Origin: Aquificaceae bacterium
GTDB lineage: Bacteria > Aquificota > Aquificia > Aquificales > Aquificaceae
Length of the DNA: 7,382 nucleotides
NCBI GenBank assembly: GCA_025057715.1
Contig: JANWVD010000038.1
Coordinates: forward strand, 1 to 7,382
Direction of reading: 5' to 3'
Of the stretch, positions 5,722-7,382 are shown piece by piece (within the stretch, counting starts at the first letter, position 1; each line of letters starts with the position of its first letter). The notes under the pieces were generated by a model that worked only from the letters and a program-made list of their open reading frames with translations, ran no database searches and had not been told where the DNA came from. A program made the translations under genes and the position numbers.

Positions 5722-7149
5722 TTAAAGTCCATAATAGTAGGCTATAGCGGCTGCTAAAACTAGGGCGGTGGTTTCTGGGTCTTGGTCGGGCTTTGGGGAT
5801 AGGTTATAAGATTGGAGCTTTTGCTCAAGGAAGTGAATGCCGAAGCGCCCCTCGATGAAGTCTGGGTCTAATACAATTTCGCGATGGAGTGGGATGTTGG
5901 TTGGGACGCCGCGGACTATGAATTCATCAAGCGCTCTTCTTGCCCTTGCTATGAGTCTATCCCAGCTTAATGCCCATACGCTCATTTTGGCTATCATGGA
6001 ATCGTAGTAAGGGGGGATGATATAGTCTTTGTAAACCCCGCCGTCCATGCGGATTCCCGGACCGCCGGGGGAATAGTATGCGGTTATCTTACCAGGGGAC
6101 GGGGCAAAGTTCCTAAGAGGGTCCTCGGCGTTTATTCTAAACTCTGCGGCATACCCTCTAAAGGTAATATCTGCTTGGGAAAACATCAGTGGCTCTCCCA
6201 TGGCAATTCTTAGCATGTTTTCGACTATGTCTATGCCTGTTACCATCTCGCTTATGGTGTGTTCGACCTGAAGGCGGGTGTTCATCTCGATAAAGTAAAA
6301 TTCCCCGGTGTTTAAATCCACAAGAAACTCAAGCGTGCCTGCGCTTTCGTATCCTACTTGCATCATTGCGCGAAGGCTTTGACCGAGGATTTTGCTCCTG
6401 ATTTCTTGAGGTAAAACCGGGCAGGGGGTTATTTCAATGACCTTTTGGTGCTTTCTTTGGATTGAGCAATCCCTCTCGCCAAGATGGACTACATTGCCAA
6501 ACTTATCACCAAGGATTTGAACCTCTATGTGCTTGGGGTTTCTTAGATACTTTTCTACAAAGAGCTCGCCGCGCGAGAAAAAGGCGCTTGCTTCGCGATA
6601 GGCGGATTCAAACTGAGATGGAAGCTCTTCGGGGGATTTAACAAGCCTCATACCCCTTCCGCCGCCGCCAAAGGCGGACTTTAGCAAAACTGGGTAGCCA
6701 ATCTCGTCGGCTACTTTAAGGGCTTTTTTGACATCGCTTAGGGGCTCTTCTGAGCCCGGGATGGTCTTTAGCCCGAGCTCTCTCATGACCTTTTTTGCTC
6801 TTACTTTGTCACCAAAGAGCTCGATGTGCTCTGGTTTTGGTCCTATAAAGGTAATGCCGTTTTGCTCGCAGTATCTTGCAAAGTCCGCATTTTCTGCAAG
6901 GAAGCCATAACCGGGGTGTATGGCATCTGCGCCGACTGCTTTTGCGAGTTCTACTATCTTATGGTAGTCTAAGTATGCCTTGATTGGGTCGCCAGGGATT
7001 AGGTATGCCTCTTGGGCTTTTTTGACATACAAAGAGCGAGCGTCTGCTTGGGAATAGATTGCGACCGTTGGGATATTTAGCTCTTCGCAGCCTCTTATGA
7101 TTCTGAGGGCTACCTCGCCCCTATTGGCTATGAGGACTTTCTTAAACAT
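5722..7149 (-). CDS. accC: Biotin carboxylase subunit (acetyl-CoA or pyruvate carboxylase type)
   Basis: This ATP-grasp enzyme carboxylates biotin carried on a partner protein using ATP and bicarbonate. I start it at ATG 7149 (475 residues, MFKKVLIANRGE), where family members begin and where GGAG lies 9 nt upstream. The ATGs at 7164 and 7185 would add residues overlapping the preceding gene. Domains are N-terminal 1-110 (IHPGYGFLAEN, 77-87), ATP-grasp about 115-320 and C-terminal about 335-445. Visible active-site residues are Lys115, Lys157, the glycine loop GGGGRGM (161-167), Glu274, Glu288, Asn290, Arg292, Glu296 and Arg338. The usual HPVTE is HTISE here, and the form with Thr is common in pyruvate carboxylases. 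A tail of about 30 residues ends in a hydrophobic stretch. No carboxyltransferase or biotin carrier gene is in view, so accC versus pycA remains open. Confidence 0.9.
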   Translation of the reverse strand: MFKKVLIANRGEVALRIIRGCEELNIPTVAIYSQADARSLYVKKAQEAYLIPGDPIKAYLDYHKIVELAKAVGADAIHPGYGFLAENADFARYCEQNGITFIGPKPEHIELFGDKVRAKKVMRELGLKTIPGSEEPLSDVKKALKVADEIGYPVLLKSAFGGGGRGMRLVKSPEELPSQFESAYREASAFFSRGELFVEKYLRNPKHIEVQILGDKFGNVVHLGERDCSIQRKHQKVIEITPCPVLPQEIRSKILGQSLRAMMQVGYESAGTLEFLVDLNTGEFYFIEMNTRLQVEHTISEMVTGIDIVENMLRIAMGEPLMFSQADITFRGYAAEFRINAEDPLRNFAPSPGKITAYYSPGGPGIRMDGGVYKDYIIPPYYDSMIAKMSVWALSWDRLIARARRALDEFIVRGVPTNIPLHREIVLDPDFIEGRFGIHFLEQKLQSYNLSPKPDQDPETTALVLAAAIAYYYGL

Positions 7150-7153
7150 CTTA

Positions 7154-7382
7154 CTAATCTCCATTTTGCGAATATTTGAAGTCATTTAGGAACATTTGTT
7201 TATCTTTACAAACTACGAATATCTCTTGGACGCTTGTTCCCTTTTTGTAAAGGAGTTTAAAACCGCTGCTTGTTTGGTATTTTAAAAAAAGCCCGTGTGA
7301 GCCTCTGCCGCCTTGAGCCCTTGATATCTTGCCAGGGATGATAGAGCTTACTGAGGACAGCTTTGATAGAGTTTTCAGGTAT
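7154..7382 (-). CDS. DUF2103-like small protein, 3' part only (5' end outside window)
   Basis: A minus-strand reading frame is open from the right edge to a TAG at 7154-7156, giving 75 visible residues. Its start lies beyond 7382. It contains SIIPGKISRAQGGRGSHG, then SGFKLLYKKGTSVQEIFVV. The PGKI...GG...G-KLL-(K)GTSVQEIFVV pattern resembles DUF2103, a family annotated as predicted metal-binding and of unknown function. I recall this pattern from the family and could not test it by search. The stop is 4 nt before the biotin carboxylase ATG at 7149. The GGAG that serves that gene lies inside this one, so the two are probably co-transcribed and translationally coupled. Confidence 0.65.
   Translation of the reverse strand, partial: YLKTLSKLSSVSSIIPGKISRAQGGRGSHGLFLKYQTSSGFKLLYKKGTSVQEIFVVCKDKQMFLNDFKYSQNGD
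7159..7162 (-). promoter_or_regulatory. Ribosome binding site deciding the accC start
   Basis: GGAG on the minus strand lies 9 nt before the ATG at 7149. No comparable site precedes the in-frame ATGs at 7164 and 7185. Together with the family-conserved MFKKVLIANRGE start, it sets the biotin carboxylase N-terminus. Confidence 0.75.

Overview
This window reads as bacterial chromosomal DNA with tightly packed genes. Seven protein-coding genes are visible, one of them cut by the right edge. Several features fit a bacterium that makes menaquinone by the futalosine route: a radical-SAM MqnC, an archaeal-type cofactor-independent phosphoglycerate mutase (ApgM), BioB, and a stand-alone biotin carboxylase subunit. 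This combination is familiar from deep-branching, often thermophilic or chemolithotrophic lineages such as Aquificota and their neighbours. That placement is inference only, because there is no rRNA or other marker gene here. A Sec-exported protein ending in a Gly-rich/Cys/hydrophobic/Arg-Arg tail points to a cell envelope with a C-terminal protein-sorting system.

Layout, left to right. Positions 1-162 hold no credible gene but carry a striking array of TTGTCACA elements. They are spaced 11 bp apart and arranged around a dyad, and look like a multi-site operator or iteron block. Next comes a leftward (minus-strand) operon whose transcription order is apgM - mqnC - bioB, with gaps of 15 and 10 nt and no obvious Shine-Dalgarno sequences. 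A 35-bp divergent gap separates apgM from the only rightward gene, an ArsP_1/DUF318-type membrane permease. The permease stop codon overlaps by 8 bp the end of a leftward gene for a secreted parallel beta-helix protein. That protein has a choice-of-anchor Q-like region, a (GGGS/GGGGS)n linker and a sorting-signal-like C-terminus, and its gene has its own strong sigma-70-like promoter and ribosome binding site. Upstream of it is a G6/C6 hairpin, then a leftward pair: a DUF2103-like gene (3' part only) followed 4 nt later by a biotin carboxylase.

How the genes relate. bioB makes the biotin that a biotin carboxylase system depends on, so the two metabolic blocks are linked functionally although they are not co-transcribed. 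ApgM (glycolysis/gluconeogenesis) and a biotin carboxylase of acetyl-CoA- or pyruvate-carboxylase type both sit around the PEP/pyruvate/acetyl-CoA node. MqnC is a step of quinone synthesis. The secreted beta-helix protein and the permease look like separate inserts between these housekeeping blocks.

Most of the window is ordinary. The parts most worth a second look are the phased dyad repeat at the left end, the C-terminal tail and linker of the secreted protein, and the start-site revision of the biotin carboxylase with the small gene in front of it. I do not see evidence for a complete, clearly new multi-gene system.
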